From DATFRY01 sp963764695 (GTDB lineage: Bacteria; Myxococcota_A; Polyangia; Haliangiales; Haliangiaceae), in assembly GCA_963764695.1 (NCBI GenBank), contig CAVXTW010000007.1, positions 186,001 to 250,000 on the forward strand: a stretch of 64,000 nucleotides of DNA. Direction: 5' to 3'. Position numbers and translations under genes: made by a program. The notes beneath the pieces were generated by a model, which saw only the letters and a program-made list of their open reading frames with translations, ran no database searches and was not told where the DNA came from. Below are positions 35,457-43,230 of this stretch, piece by piece (positions within the stretch are counted from its first letter, which is position 1; every line of letters starts with the position of its first letter).

Positions 35457-36956
35457 ATGATTGCGTGGGAGCGCGGCGATTCTTGGGGGGGAGGCGTGAA
35501 GGCTCATGAGAGCCGGCTGAGCGAGGACGGGCAGCGGCCTGGCATCGACGCCAGGCTTGCCATCACCACGACCGTCCATTGCGAGTGGTCGGCCCCGCCG
35601 GCCATCCGACAGGGCGAGGAGTCCACGCTGCCTCACGGCCCCGGTGGACTGCGCGACGCTCCTTCCGGCCGCTGGCGCCCCGGCGCTCTCGTCGGCCGCT
35701 ACGAGCTGGTCGAACGGATCGGTGCCGGCGGGATGGGCGTCGTCTGGTCGGCGCGCGACATCGCCCTTGGCCGTGACGTGGCCGTGAAGTTGATCGAATC
35801 CCGCGAGCGCAGCCCGAGCCTCACGGGACATGCAGGGTCGCTCGACGAGCATGCCCTGAGAGAAGCGCGCGCCATGGCGCGCCTGTCCCACGCGAACGTG
35901 GTCACGATCCACGATGTCGGGACCACGGAGGAGGGCGTCTTCATCGCCATGGAGCGCATGGAGGGCGGGACGCTCACCGAGTGGCTGCGCTCGGCCCCGC
36001 GATCGTGGTCGGATGTGGTCGCGGCGTTCATCGGCGCCGGGCGCGGGCTGGCGGAGGCGCATCGCGCCGGCCTGGTCCACCGGGACTTCAAGTCCGACAA
36101 CGTCCTTCTCGGAAAGGACGATGTTGCGCGGGTGTCCGATTTCGGCCTCGCACTCCAGCTCCGCGAGTCCGGCGCGGACGTGCCGGGGCAGAGCCATCGA
36201 CCCCGCTGCTCGCCCGGTCGATATGACGCGCGGGCCGGCACCCTGCCCTACATGGCCCCCGAACAGCTGTCCGGGGGCCGCGTGGACGCGCGCTCCGATC
36301 AGTTCAGCTTCTGCGTCTCGCTGTTCGAGGCGCTCTACGGCGCCCGGCCGTTCTGCAAGCCGGGCGGAGCTGCTCCGCCAGCGGCGCTCCTGGCCGCCAT
36401 CGTGGAGGGGCGAGTCGCCCGGCCGCCGCGCGGGTGCAAGGTCCCGGGTCGCATCGCGCACGCCGTGCACCGGGGACTCGCTTGCGATCCGGACCAGCGA
36501 TGGCCGTCCATGGCCGCGCTCGTCGCCGAGCTCGAGCTCCGCGCAAGGCCTCCGTTGCGACGGCCGCGGGTCGTCGATGCCGGCATCATCGTCATCGCAG
36601 TGTTCGGCCTCGCCTGGGCCGCCCTGTGGCACCTGGCAGTGACCGCCGCGGATCCAGGTCCCGACAGGCAAGCCGCCTCGAGGATTTTCCAGCGCGTCCT
36701 CACGCGGTTTCACGAGTCGGGCGCACCGATCCGATGCGAGGACTCCTATCCGGCGGAAGGGGACTGGGCGATCACGCTGGAGCTGGATCCCGGCGGCGGT
36801 CGAATCAACGCGCACGCCGGGGGGACGCTCGCCGGCGAACCCGTGGGCGCCTGCCTCCTCGAGGAGCTCGACTTCGTGATCCGATCGACATCGATCCCCC
36901 CAGACCTGGACCGCAGCTACGTCTCACACACCGTGACGCTGCCGGTCCGGCGTTGA
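35457..36956 (+). CDS. Membrane-anchored Ser/Thr protein kinase
   Basis: A 499-residue Hanks-type kinase. A loose N-terminal tail (about 75 residues) precedes a kinase domain at about 75-345: glycine loop IGAGGMGVVW, Lys in AVKL, HRDFKSDN as the catalytic loop, DFG and APE. All catalytic residues are present. One transmembrane segment (about 374-395, DAGIIVIAVFGLAWAALWH) is followed by a C-terminal domain of about 100 residues outside the cytoplasm, with one likely disulfide (CEDSYPAEGDW and CLLEELDF). It probably senses an external signal. Start at ATG 35457 is uncertain: the upstream codons to 35379 are also open. It precedes the gas-vesicle operon in convergent orientation. Confidence 0.8.
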   Translation: MIAWERGDSWGGGVKAHESRLSEDGQRPGIDARLAITTTVHCEWSAPPAIRQGEESTLPHGPGGLRDAPSGRWRPGALVGRYELVERIGAGGMGVVWSARDIALGRDVAVKLIESRERSPSLTGHAGSLDEHALREARAMARLSHANVVTIHDVGTTEEGVFIAMERMEGGTLTEWLRSAPRSWSDVVAAFIGAGRGLAEAHRAGLVHRDFKSDNVLLGKDDVARVSDFGLALQLRESGADVPGQSHRPRCSPGRYDARAGTLPYMAPEQLSGGRVDARSDQFSFCVSLFEALYGARPFCKPGGAAPPAALLAAIVEGRVARPPRGCKVPGRIAHAVHRGLACDPDQRWPSMAALVAELELRARPPLRRPRVVDAGIIVIAVFGLAWAALWHLAVTAADPGPDRQAASRIFQRVLTRFHESGAPIRCEDSYPAEGDWAITLELDPGGGRINAHAGGTLAGEPVGACLLEELDFVIRSTSIPPDLDRSYVSHTVTLPVRR

Positions 36957-36998
36957 CCATGCGGGCCGAGTAGCTCGGCCCGTCTCACCCGCCGCTGC

Positions 36999-37427
36999 TC
37001 ACGGCTGCTTTTCCTCGTCGTCCTCTCCTGTGCGCTCGGGCACCGGTGCGGCGGGCGCGTCGAGGGCAGGCCGCACGGCGACCGGCTCGAGCGGCTCGGC
37101 CGTGCCGGCGTCACTCCCCGGCGTGGCTGCCTGCTCGAGCTGGGCGACGCGGCGGCGGAGCTCGGCCAGCTCGGCCTGCTGGTCCGCGCGGCCCTCGAGC
37201 GCGCGGGCGAGCGAGCGGTCGGGGCCTCGCCGCCACCAGTCCATGCCCAGCTCTCGCGCCTTGTCCACCGACGTGATCACGAGTCGAAGCTGGATGGTCA
37301 GCAGCTCGACGTTGACCAGCCGGACCGTGATGTCGCCCGCGATGACGATTCCCTTGTCGAGCACTCGCTCGAGGACGTCGGCGAGGTTGCTTGTATCGGT
37401 GCGCATCAGCCCGCGTCGGGTGCTCAT
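36999..37427 (-). CDS. gvpJ: Gas vesicle GvpJ-type protein
   Basis: A 142-residue GvpA-superfamily protein. The core (LADVLERVLDKGIVIAGDIT to DWWRR, about residues 15-67) contains the GvpJ-type VNVELLTIQLRLVITSVDKA and ends in GMDWWRRGP, as in GvpJ. Minor GvpJ proteins nucleate or shape the gas vesicle wall. The C-terminal half is a coiled-coil-like stretch (ELAELRRRVAQLEQ) and an acidic Pro-rich tail. It is the last gene of the operon, and its start overlaps the gvpK stop by four bases. Confidence 0.85.
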   Translation of the reverse strand: MSTRRGLMRTDTSNLADVLERVLDKGIVIAGDITVRLVNVELLTIQLRLVITSVDKARELGMDWWRRGPDRSLARALEGRADQQAELAELRRRVAQLEQAATPGSDAGTAEPLEPVAVRPALDAPAAPVPERTGEDDEEKQP

Positions 37428-37831
37428 GGCGGCTCCTCGCTCTGGTCCCCCTCGTCGAACAGGCTGCCGAGCGGACCGAGATCGAGGTTGAGGTCCTCGA
37501 TCTGGAACTGCCTCTTGAGCTCGTCCATCTGTTCCTCGAGCCGCATCAGGGTGGAGCCGAGCCGCTCGATCTGCTCGGGTGTCAGCGCCCCGCCCTCCAC
37601 GCGGCGGAGCGCCTGCTTCTCGAGCAGGCGGCGGACGAGCTCGATCACGGACAGCACCAGCCGGGTCAGTCCCTGCTCGACGCTGTGCGGCTCGAGCTGG
37701 ATGCGGCGCGGCTGTCCGGGTCTCGCCGGGCGCGCGATCTCGTCGAACGCCGCCAGATCCTCAGGCCTGCCTCGAATTTCGCCGTAGCGCATGTCGTGAC
37801 TCCGATCTCCTGACCTCGATCCGCCGCTCAT
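37424..37831 (-). CDS. gvpK: Gas vesicle protein GvpK
   Basis: A 135-residue GvpK. The family core EPHSVEQGLTRLVLSVIELV, LLEKQALRRVEGGALTPEQI and LGSTLMRLEEQMDELKR is intact, ending with the typical EDLNLDLGPLGSL. GvpK is required for gas vesicle formation in most clusters, but its exact job is not settled. Start ATG 37831 overlaps the stop of the preceding gvpS-type gene by four bases; the internal ATG before RYGEIRGR is an alternative. The C-terminus overlaps the next start by four bases. Confidence 0.9.
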   Translation of the reverse strand: MSGGSRSGDRSHDMRYGEIRGRPEDLAAFDEIARPARPGQPRRIQLEPHSVEQGLTRLVLSVIELVRRLLEKQALRRVEGGALTPEQIERLGSTLMRLEEQMDELKRQFQIEDLNLDLGPLGSLFDEGDQSEEPP

Positions 37832-38082
37832 CGTCGATCCCGGCGCATCGTCTCGATCGACGCGACGACCAGATCGAGACCGATGTAGAGGAGGTCGACA
37901 TCGGCCACCGAGATGACGATGTCGCCGGCCACCACGGCCCCTCGGTCGAGGACGCGGTCGAGGGTCTCGCAGAGGCTGACCCGGCGCTGCAGCGCGAAGG
38001 GCCTCGGCGAGGCGGGGCGCCGTCGGTGGGCCGTGCCGGACGGCCGATCACGCTTACCCTCGGCTCCTCTTGTCCTCTTCAT
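37828..38082 (-). CDS. gvpS: Gas vesicle GvpA-superfamily minor protein (GvpS/M/J-type)
   Basis: An 84-residue protein. The first 35 residues are a basic, unstructured leader, then the GvpA-type core VSLCETLDRVLDRGAVVAGD and ISVADVDLLYIGLDLVVASI. The GAVVAGDI variant and lack of a long tail fit the GvpS or GvpM type of minor shell proteins, which seed vesicle assembly. It overlaps the 3' end of gvpG by 29 bases, so the two are probably translationally coupled. Which of GvpS, GvpM or GvpJ it is cannot be fixed by eye, so the symbol is tentative. Confidence 0.75.
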   Translation of the reverse strand: MKRTRGAEGKRDRPSGTAHRRRPASPRPFALQRRVSLCETLDRVLDRGAVVAGDIVISVADVDLLYIGLDLVVASIETMRRDRR

Positions 38083-38278
38083 GGTCCTCGATCTCCGCCA
38101 GTCGCTGGAGCAACTCGTCCTCCTGGCGCGCGAACTCCGCCTCGGTGACGGCTCCCCGGTCGAGCTTGTCGTAGAGGGCCGCGAGCTCCGCCTTGACCGC
38201 CTCCACGTCGTAGAAGACGTGTTCGGCCCGTTCGATCACGGTGCGAAAGACCCAGATCAGCCCCCGGAAGAGTGGCAT
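38054..38278 (-). CDS. gvpG: Gas vesicle protein GvpG
   Basis: A 74-residue helical protein beginning MPLFRGLIWVFRTVIERAEH, then YDVEAVKAELAALYDKLDRG and EFARQEDELLQRLAEIE, as in GvpG, an assembly factor found in many gas-vesicle loci. GGGAGG precedes the ATG at 38278. Its end overlaps the next gene by 29 bases. The mostly helical, charged sequence suits a coiled-coil helper protein. Confidence 0.8.
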   Translation of the reverse strand: MPLFRGLIWVFRTVIERAEHVFYDVEAVKAELAALYDKLDRGAVTEAEFARQEDELLQRLAEIEDHEEDKRSRG

Positions 38279-38310
38279 CGCGACGCCTCCCTCGCGCCCG
38301 CCCGCCCGAC

Positions 38311-39085
38311 CTACGCGGCCGAGCCGACGAAGTCGAAGGGAGCCAGGGGCCCGCGGCACGCGAAGACGTACTCGTCGGGGAACCCCTCGGCCGTCCTGTG
38401 CAGTTGCTCGGTGAACGCCGCGACGCCGTCGCGGTCGACGAGGAAGGCGAGATCCGCGACCATCTCCTCGCTCCGCGGCGCGAGCTCCCTGTGGTCCTGA
38501 AAGCAGGGCCCGAGCCCCTCCACGATGCGCCGCTCCTGCTCGTCGCGGTGCACGGCCATGCGCTCCGCGAACATCTTGCCGAGCGCGAACTGCTCCTCGA
38601 ACGATGGGGCGTCCCCCGCTGCGAAGATCTCGTCGCGGAGCTCTCGCAGATCCGCGTCCATCGCCACGAACTGCTCGAAGAAGTTGTCGACTCCCCACTT
38701 GATCTGGAGGCTCATCTGGACCCTGCCATCGACCCGGTCGAGGAGCTCGTCGATGCGAGCGCGGTCCACCACCACCCCGTTCCTCACCGCCTCCTCGCCG
38801 GGGGCGGCATAGCCGAACTTCATCGGGACAATCGTCGTCGTCTTCATCACCTCGGACAGGACCGTGTGATAGGGCAGCATGTTCGCCCGCGTCGGACGGA
38901 GCCGGCCCTGCGAGGAGGAGTCGCCGTCGCCGGCGAGCTCGAACTCGCTGACCACCGCGGCGATCGAGTCGAACGCGCATCGTGAAGACCCTGGCCGGCT
39001 TGCCGCCGTGCTCGAGACCGATGGGTCCGAGGTCGAGGTCCTTGCCGGCGCGCGTGAGGCCATAGACATAGAAGCCGTTCGTCAT
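38311..39085 (-). CDS. gvpF: Gas vesicle GvpF/L-family protein, frameshifted
   Basis: About 257 residues if one extra base near 38972-38976 is removed. The N-terminal MTNGFYVYGLTRAGK is the family start, and the continuation in another frame, FDSIAAVVSEFELAGDG, joins directly to it; the shift is thus clear. Later blocks (ANMLPYHTVLSEVM, IVPMKFGYA, DNFFEQFVAM, and FVGSAA) fit GvpF/GvpL, which are minor structural or accessory proteins essential for gas vesicles. RBS AGGAGAAGAG lies before ATG 39085. Length 775 is 3n+1. Decay or sequencing error cannot be separated; the intact neighbours suggest an error. Confidence 0.8.
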
Positions 39086-39128
39086 GATTCTCTTCTCCTG
39101 CGTGCTGTTGTGTGGACGTGGCGGACGG

Positions 39129-39530
39129 TCATTCCGTCGACGGAGGCTGGCCGCTTCCGGGAGAGTTCGTCGGCTCGCCCGGCTTCGCGGGCGCCGGCGC
39201 GACCTGCGGTTCCGGCTCGATGACGTCCACGACGTCTCCGGTCGGGGCTGCGGCCGGCAGGACGCGCGGTGTCGGGGGCGGTAACCACCTGGCGCTCGTG
39301 GCCGGCAGGATGACCGCCGGCTGTGCAGGCGCCGCGGTCAGTCCGAGCGCCGCCGCGTACCGGAGGTAGGTGTCCACCGACGAGATCACCACCTTGCCCT
39401 TCACCGACAAGATCGGAATCCCGAGCAGACCGACCTCCACCCATGCGTCGATCACGATCCCCTTGTCGAGGATCAGCTCCACGACGTCTGCCAGGCTCGA
39501 TCCCTCTCTGGAGCTCGTCACTGTTGCCAT
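39129..39530 (-). CDS. gvpA: Gas vesicle structural protein GvpA, extended C-terminus
   Basis: A 133-residue protein with the canonical GvpA core, SSLADVVELILDKGIVIDAW, VEVGLLGIPILSVKGKVVIS, and SVDTYLRYAAALGL (about residues 11-64), the main hydrophobic shell subunit that polymerises into the vesicle wall. Ordinary GvpA is about 70 residues. Here a Pro/Ala-rich tail of about 68 residues follows, which is unusual and could project outwards. AAAGGATGGTGA precedes ATG 39530. Its 5' end overlaps the end of the upstream gvpF/L-type gene by 13 bases. As only one GvpA is present, the tail may be in every wall subunit. Confidence 0.9.
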   Translation of the reverse strand: MATVTSSREGSSLADVVELILDKGIVIDAWVEVGLLGIPILSVKGKVVISSVDTYLRYAAALGLTAAPAQPAVILPATSARWLPPPTPRVLPAAAPTGDVVDVIEPEPQVAPAPAKPGEPTNSPGSGQPPSTE

Positions 39531-40180
39531 TCATCACCATCCTTTTTGGTCTCTTGCCCTCGCGCGACACGCGCGCGAAGGACGACGTCACAGAAGCTGT
39601 AGGCGGCCCAGGGTCCGCTTCCGAGCACCGGCACATCGCCGAGCGCGGAGCGGCTCTCGTCGAGCGCAGTCCAGAACGCCTCGATGGCCTCGCGCCGGAT
39701 GAGGTAGCTGCCCTCGAAGATCCGCCCGCCGGCGGCCGGCACGAGCCGCTCGCGGCGATCGCCGGGGTTGGGCACGAGCGCGCGGATGGGCCCGAGGCCG
39801 GACTCGAGCCGGATGGCCGGCGCAGGCCCCCAGACCGACATCCTCACGCGCGCCCCCATCTCCACCCGGCCGCGCGCTCGCGCGAGGCAGCGACAGAGCG
39901 TCTCGAGGTTCAGCTGCAGGAGCTCGCACAGCTCGGCGTCGGAGCCGAGCTCGATGCCGAGCCGGAACGGCACCACGGACGAGCAGGCGGCGAGCAGGCG
40001 ACCCACGATCCGGTCGTGGTGCCGGGCGGCGAGCGCCGTCTCCCGGCGCCTCGCTCGACCGACGGCGGCCGCGACCGGGCCGCAGCCGACGTGGCGCAGG
40101 CCGCGCTCCGTCCGAGCGATGGTCCCGGCCTCTGCGGCGGGGACGACGGCGTACAGGTGCAAGGACGCGGCGCCCGACAT
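39518..40180 (-). CDS. Gas vesicle GvpF/L-family protein
   Basis: A 220-residue member of the GvpF/L family. It starts MSGAASLHLYAVVPAAEAGT and ends with GSGPWAAYSFCDVVL, the typical final motif. The middle has VVPFRLGIELGSDAELCEL and LVPAAGGRIFEGSYL. The N-terminal part is more degenerate than its two paralogues here. It is one of three GvpF/L-type proteins in the operon. It starts two bases after the stop of the next upstream gene and overlaps the GvpA start, suggesting coupling. Confidence 0.8.
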   Translation of the reverse strand: MSGAASLHLYAVVPAAEAGTIARTERGLRHVGCGPVAAAVGRARRRETALAARHHDRIVGRLLAACSSVVPFRLGIELGSDAELCELLQLNLETLCRCLARARGRVEMGARVRMSVWGPAPAIRLESGLGPIRALVPNPGDRRERLVPAAGGRIFEGSYLIRREAIEAFWTALDESRSALGDVPVLGSGPWAAYSFCDVVLRARVARGQETKKDGDEWQQ

Positions 40181-40182
40181 GG

Positions 40183-41028
40183 CTAGTCCGCCTCCTCGCC
40201 GTCTGCACCCGGCTCCGGCAGGCCCGTGTCGTCGCAGAAGCTGTAAGGCGGCCACGGCCCGGTCAGCTCGATCGCGAAGCTGCTGTCCTCCAGGCCGGAC
40301 GCGAGCTCGGCGCCGATCGCCTGGAGCTCGGAGGCCGACGAGACGTCAACGAGAAAGGCGGCATTGAGGACCATCGTCTCCGCGCCGTCGATGGCCGGCT
40401 GGCGCGGCAGCGGGCGGAAGCGCGTGTCCACCGCGATCGGGTCCACCGCGCGCAGGACCTCGTCCACGGCCTGGTCAACGCGCTCGGCGGCGAGCTCGTC
40501 GATGCGCCGCTCGCGCTGCTTGCGCAGGACGAACGCCTGACCGGGACCGGCCTGCTCGAGCGCTCGCTCGAGCGCGCGCAGCTGGTCGTCGGCAGAGGCG
40601 AGCACGCCGGGGAGCGACCGGGCGCGGCAGTAGACCTTGAGTCCCCACTCGCGCCGGCCCTCGAGCGAGGTCAGGAGCGCGCGCAGCCGCTCTCCGTTCG
40701 CCAGAAGCGAATCGCGCACGGCATCGCTGCTGCTGAAGAGAGTGCAGAGCGGTGCCGGGATCACGGCTCCGTGCTCGATGACGTCCTCCAGGACGTACTC
40801 GTGCTTGCGCGCGAGGGGCGCCACCCAGCCGATGTCCTGGAGCCTCTGCTCGAGCACCTCGGCGCCGAAGTCGCTCGCGGCAACCTCCTCGACGATGGCG
40901 CCCAGCCCCGACGACACGATCGCCTCCAGCCTGGCCAGCTCGCTGCGCGGTGGTCGCCGGTCGCCGTCAACGACGCCGTAGAGGTAGAGCACTCGACCAC
41001 CGATCGCGGTTCCCGTCCGATCACGCAT
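40183..41028 (-). CDS. gvpL: Gas vesicle GvpL/F-family protein
   Basis: A 281-residue GvpL/F-type protein with a full family pattern: VLYLYGVVDG, LARKHEYVLEDVIEHGAVIP, PLCTLFSSSDAVRDSL, EWGLKVYCRAR, and TGPWPPYSFCDD at the end. It is the first gene of the gas-vesicle operon, and its start ATG 41028 follows GAGAGG. In other clusters GvpL-type proteins are essential accessory or minor structural factors. The upstream 260 bases contain an inverted repeat, and no promoter that I can mark with confidence. Confidence 0.85.
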   Translation of the reverse strand: MRDRTGTAIGGRVLYLYGVVDGDRRPPRSELARLEAIVSSGLGAIVEEVAASDFGAEVLEQRLQDIGWVAPLARKHEYVLEDVIEHGAVIPAPLCTLFSSSDAVRDSLLANGERLRALLTSLEGRREWGLKVYCRARSLPGVLASADDQLRALERALEQAGPGQAFVLRKQRERRIDELAAERVDQAVDEVLRAVDPIAVDTRFRPLPRQPAIDGAETMVLNAAFLVDVSSASELQAIGAELASGLEDSSFAIELTGPWPPYSFCDDTGLPEPGADGEEAD

Positions 41029-41187
41029 GGTGCCTCTCCTCTGCACTACGACCGCCGGCCGCCCGCGGATCGCAGAGCCGAACCATGAATGCCAGACAGT
41101 GATCGAGCTCTAAATCTGATCTCGATTCGTGCCCATCAAGCCAACTGGCATTTACGCGACACACATGTACTGGTCAGGACGAGGCGC

Positions 41188-41208
41188 CGATCTGTTGCAC
41201 GCAGATCG
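41188..41208. promoter_or_regulatory. Inverted repeat upstream of the gas-vesicle operon
   Basis: CGATCTG (41188-41194) and its exact reverse complement CAGATCG (41202-41208) frame a 7-base centre, about 160 bases before the gvpL start codon. It could be an operator for the operon or a terminator-like hairpin for the convergent SnoaL-like gene. No T-tract follows on either strand, so an operator is slightly favoured. The remaining bases from 41029 to 41292 show no gene. Confidence 0.3.
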
Positions 41209-41292
41209 ACCACCGACGTTCCCTCGCGTCGGAAATCGAGCGCCCGATGTGCCATGCGCACGTCAGCGTTCCGGATCGGAAACGCGAGATGG

Positions 41293-41727
41293 CTACGACG
41301 CGGGCAGCAACCCCAGCTGGCGCATGAGAGCGAGGCCGTCGATCAGGTTCCACGTCTGCACGATGAGGCCCCCTTCATCGAATCGGTGCAGATCCCAGAA
41401 CGTGGTCACGACCTGCTTGCCGGTCGGCGGCAGGCCCATGACCGCGGTCGTGTGCGTCGCGGTGGCCACGCAACGGCCCATCACCCAGTCGTCTTCCGCG
41501 ACCACATGGGCGACCTCGAGCCGGATGTCGGGCCAGCCGGCGAGCGTCCCCTCGAGAAACGCGCGAATGTGCTCGCGACCGGGCGGCGCCGGCTGCGACA
41601 TGATCTGGTGCTCTCGCGCGTAGAATGCGAGGCACCGGTCGAGCTCGCGAGCGTTGTAGGCTGCCTTGGCCGCGATGTAGCTGGCCTTGTTCCGCGCGCT
41701 GAGCGCATGCCCGTCGGTGGCGTTCAT
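41293..41727 (-). CDS. SnoaL-like ester-cyclase family protein
   Basis: A 144-residue protein with the cone-shaped SnoaL/NTF2 fold: KASYIAAKAAYNARELDRCL, AFLEGTLAGWPDIRLEVAHV, and GRCVATATHTT-VMGLPPTGKQ typical of SnoaL-like polyketide cyclase-like proteins. Most such proteins have no known substrate. It is divergent from the AraC regulator at 41813 with an 85-base gap, which suggests the regulator may control it. ATG 41727 starts the fold. Confidence 0.7.
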   Translation of the reverse strand: MNATDGHALSARNKASYIAAKAAYNARELDRCLAFYAREHQIMSQPAPPGREHIRAFLEGTLAGWPDIRLEVAHVVAEDDWVMGRCVATATHTTAVMGLPPTGKQVVTTFWDLHRFDEGGLIVQTWNLIDGLALMRQLGLLPAS

Positions 41728-41812
41728 TGGTCCCTCCAGAGATGCTCGACGTTCGTATCAGCGCGCCTGTGCCGTCGCGTTGAACAAACGTGCACTTTGG
41801 TAGACTCGACCG

Positions 41813-42490
41813 ATGACCGACCGCCAGTCGCCGTTCGCGAGCTCGCTGTTCCCGTTCGTTGCGAGCAACCTGGCGCCACACCGCAACCCCGTGACGTGCA
41901 TCCTCGCCGGCCTCGACCGGCCGCTTGCCGTCTGCACGCAGGCGGAGCGGATCGAAGGCGACATCGTGGTCATTCGCCCGGGCATCGAGCACTGGGTGGA
42001 GATCAACGGACGCGCGAAGGTGCTCTACTTCGACGGCCTCGAGTTTCCGCTCACCACGGTGCTCGCGGCCCGCGTACCGCGCGAAGTCGCGACGCTCGCG
42101 ATCGATGCCCTGGCCTCGAGCTCGGGAGCGCAGGAGGAGCTGCGGGCGAGGTTCTCGCGCGGCCAGGAGCGGTGCCCGGCAGCGGTTGCACGGACGATCG
42201 ATGCCATCGCCCAGGACCCCATGACGAGGATGAACCAGGGCGAGCTGGCAGAACGGCTGCGGCTCGGGCGCACGCAGGCGATGCGAGCGTTCAAGGCCGC
42301 CGCCGGCATGACATTCCGCGCGTTCAAGCGGTGGACGGCGCTCTGCGCTGCGACGCGTCAGATCGCCGAGGGGCAGCTCGTGCGCACGGCGGCGATGGAT
42401 GCTGGATTCGCCGACACCGCGCATCTCACCCGCACGTTTCGCACGGCCTTCGGCACGACGCCGACGCTGGCGACCGCAGACCGTCGATAG
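41813..42490 (+). CDS. AraC-family transcriptional regulator
   Basis: A 225-residue regulator. The N-terminal half has a cupin-like region (GDIVVIRPGIEHWVEINGRA) for ligand sensing; the C-terminal half is an AraC-type helix-turn-helix (MNQGELAERLRLGRTQAMRA and RTAAMDAGFADTAHLTRTFR). It is divergent from the SnoaL-like gene. Its last 204 bases are duplicated 3,016 bases downstream, at the other end of the tRNA-Phe island. ATG 41813 is the natural start. Confidence 0.8.
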   Translation: MTDRQSPFASSLFPFVASNLAPHRNPVTCILAGLDRPLAVCTQAERIEGDIVVIRPGIEHWVEINGRAKVLYFDGLEFPLTTVLAARVPREVATLAIDALASSSGAQEELRARFSRGQERCPAAVARTIDAIAQDPMTRMNQGELAERLRLGRTQAMRAFKAAAGMTFRAFKRWTALCAATRQIAEGQLVRTAAMDAGFADTAHLTRTFRTAFGTTPTLATADRR

Positions 42491-42550
42491 GTGCACCGAG
42501 GTCGGTGCCCAGGGGCGGAATCGAACCACCGACACGCGGATTTTCAGTCC
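42287..42550. repeat. Direct repeat, left copy (attachment-like duplicate)
   Basis: A 264-base segment matching 45303-45566 with only two visible mismatches (G/C near 42353 and G/A near 42417). It holds the last 204 bases of the AraC gene and 45 bases of tRNA-Phe (3' end to the start of the anticodon stem). Such a tRNA 3'-end duplication at the far side of inserted DNA is typical of tyrosine-recombinase islands. The unusually long repeat suggests the element carried flanking chromosomal DNA from an earlier excision. Confidence 0.85.
42506..42550 (-). pseudogene. Truncated tRNA-Phe, 3' part only
   Basis: Forty-five bases identical to the 3' part of the intact tRNA-Phe at 45522-45594, from the discriminator base to the 5' side of the anticodon stem. 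The D-arm and 5' acceptor strand are missing and replaced by unrelated sequence. It marks the left boundary of the inserted DNA. Confidence 0.85.
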
Positions 42551-42605
42551 TCGGGCCCTACCCGCCAAGGCCACGTCTTCGCCCGGTTCAGCCTCGTACC
42601 AGGCG

Positions 42606-42630
42606 GGTCCGGTAGCGCAGTGGTAGCGCC
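42606..42630 (+). other. tRNA-like 5' fragment
   Basis: Seven bases, TA, then GCGC, AGTGGTA, GCGC and C form a perfect D-arm in tRNA spacing (position 8-9 TA, 4-bp D stem). The anticodon arm and 3' half do not follow, so it is at most a fragment, possibly a leftover from an earlier insertion into a different tRNA. It could also be chance. Confidence 0.25.
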
Positions 42631-42667
42631 TCTGGCCCCGAGCGTCCCCGAGCCTGGCGGTGATGGT

Positions 42668-42690
42668 GGGTATCTGTTAAACTGATACCC
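42668..42690. promoter_or_regulatory. Inverted repeat immediately before the nucleotidyltransferase gene
   Basis: GGGTATC (42668-42674) and GATACCC (42684-42690) are perfect 7-bp arms around TGTTAAACT, and the second arm ends on the base before the ATG. No Shine-Dalgarno fits between the repeat and the ATG. TTAAAC inside it resembles a -10 element, so the transcript may be leaderless, with the repeat serving as the operator. This is inference. Confidence 0.5.
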
Positions 42691-43230
42691 ATGTTGTCCA
42701 TCGCGGTGCTCCAGGCCTTCGACCGGTACCTGGTCGCTCACAGCTTGGCGCTCGACGCCGTGGTGGTCGGTGGCACGGCTCTCAATCTCCTCGGCGTCAC
42801 CACCCGCGTCACGCTCGACTGCGACGTCCTCTACCCGCACCTGCCCGATGCCATGATCCAGGCCGCTCGCGCGTTCGCGAGCGAGTGGCGCTCCGCGGGT
42901 GGGCAGCTCCGCGATGACTGGCTCAACAACGGCCCCGCCTCCCTGACCCAACAGCTCCCGACGGGCTGGCAGGACCAGGTCACGATCGCCTTCCATGGCA
43001 CGGCGCTCGTGTTGCGCACGCCAGGCCGATCCGATCTCCTGCGCAGCAAGCTCTTCGCGCTCTGCGATCGCGGCATCGATCTCCCCGACTGCATCGCGCT
43101 CGCTCCGACCGCAGACGAGCTGCGCGATCTCCTCGCATGGGTCCAGTACCAGGACGCGAACCCCGACTGGCCCGAGCACGTCAGGGCGACTCTGGCGGAC
43201 CTGGCCGAGAGGCTCGGCCATGCCCTATAG
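42691..43230 (+). CDS. Nucleotidyltransferase-like protein (DUF6036/AbiEii-like)
   Basis: A 179-residue protein with a nucleotidyltransferase fold start: VVVGGTALNLLGV followed after 11 residues by LDCDVLY, giving the GG and D-x-D pattern of minimal nucleotidyltransferases. The rest has RSDLLRSKLFALCDRG and LPDCIALAPTADELRDLLAW, as in DUF6036 and AbiEii-type proteins, some of which are toxins that modify tRNA or protein targets. The following gene overlaps it by 11 bases, so the two are likely a cotranscribed pair, in which this would be the toxin. It starts at ATG 42691 directly after an inverted repeat. Function as a defence or toxin module is inference. Confidence 0.65.
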   Translation: MLSIAVLQAFDRYLVAHSLALDAVVVGGTALNLLGVTTRVTLDCDVLYPHLPDAMIQAARAFASEWRSAGGQLRDDWLNNGPASLTQQLPTGWQDQVTIAFHGTALVLRTPGRSDLLRSKLFALCDRGIDLPDCIALAPTADELRDLLAWVQYQDANPDWPEHVRATLADLAERLGHAL

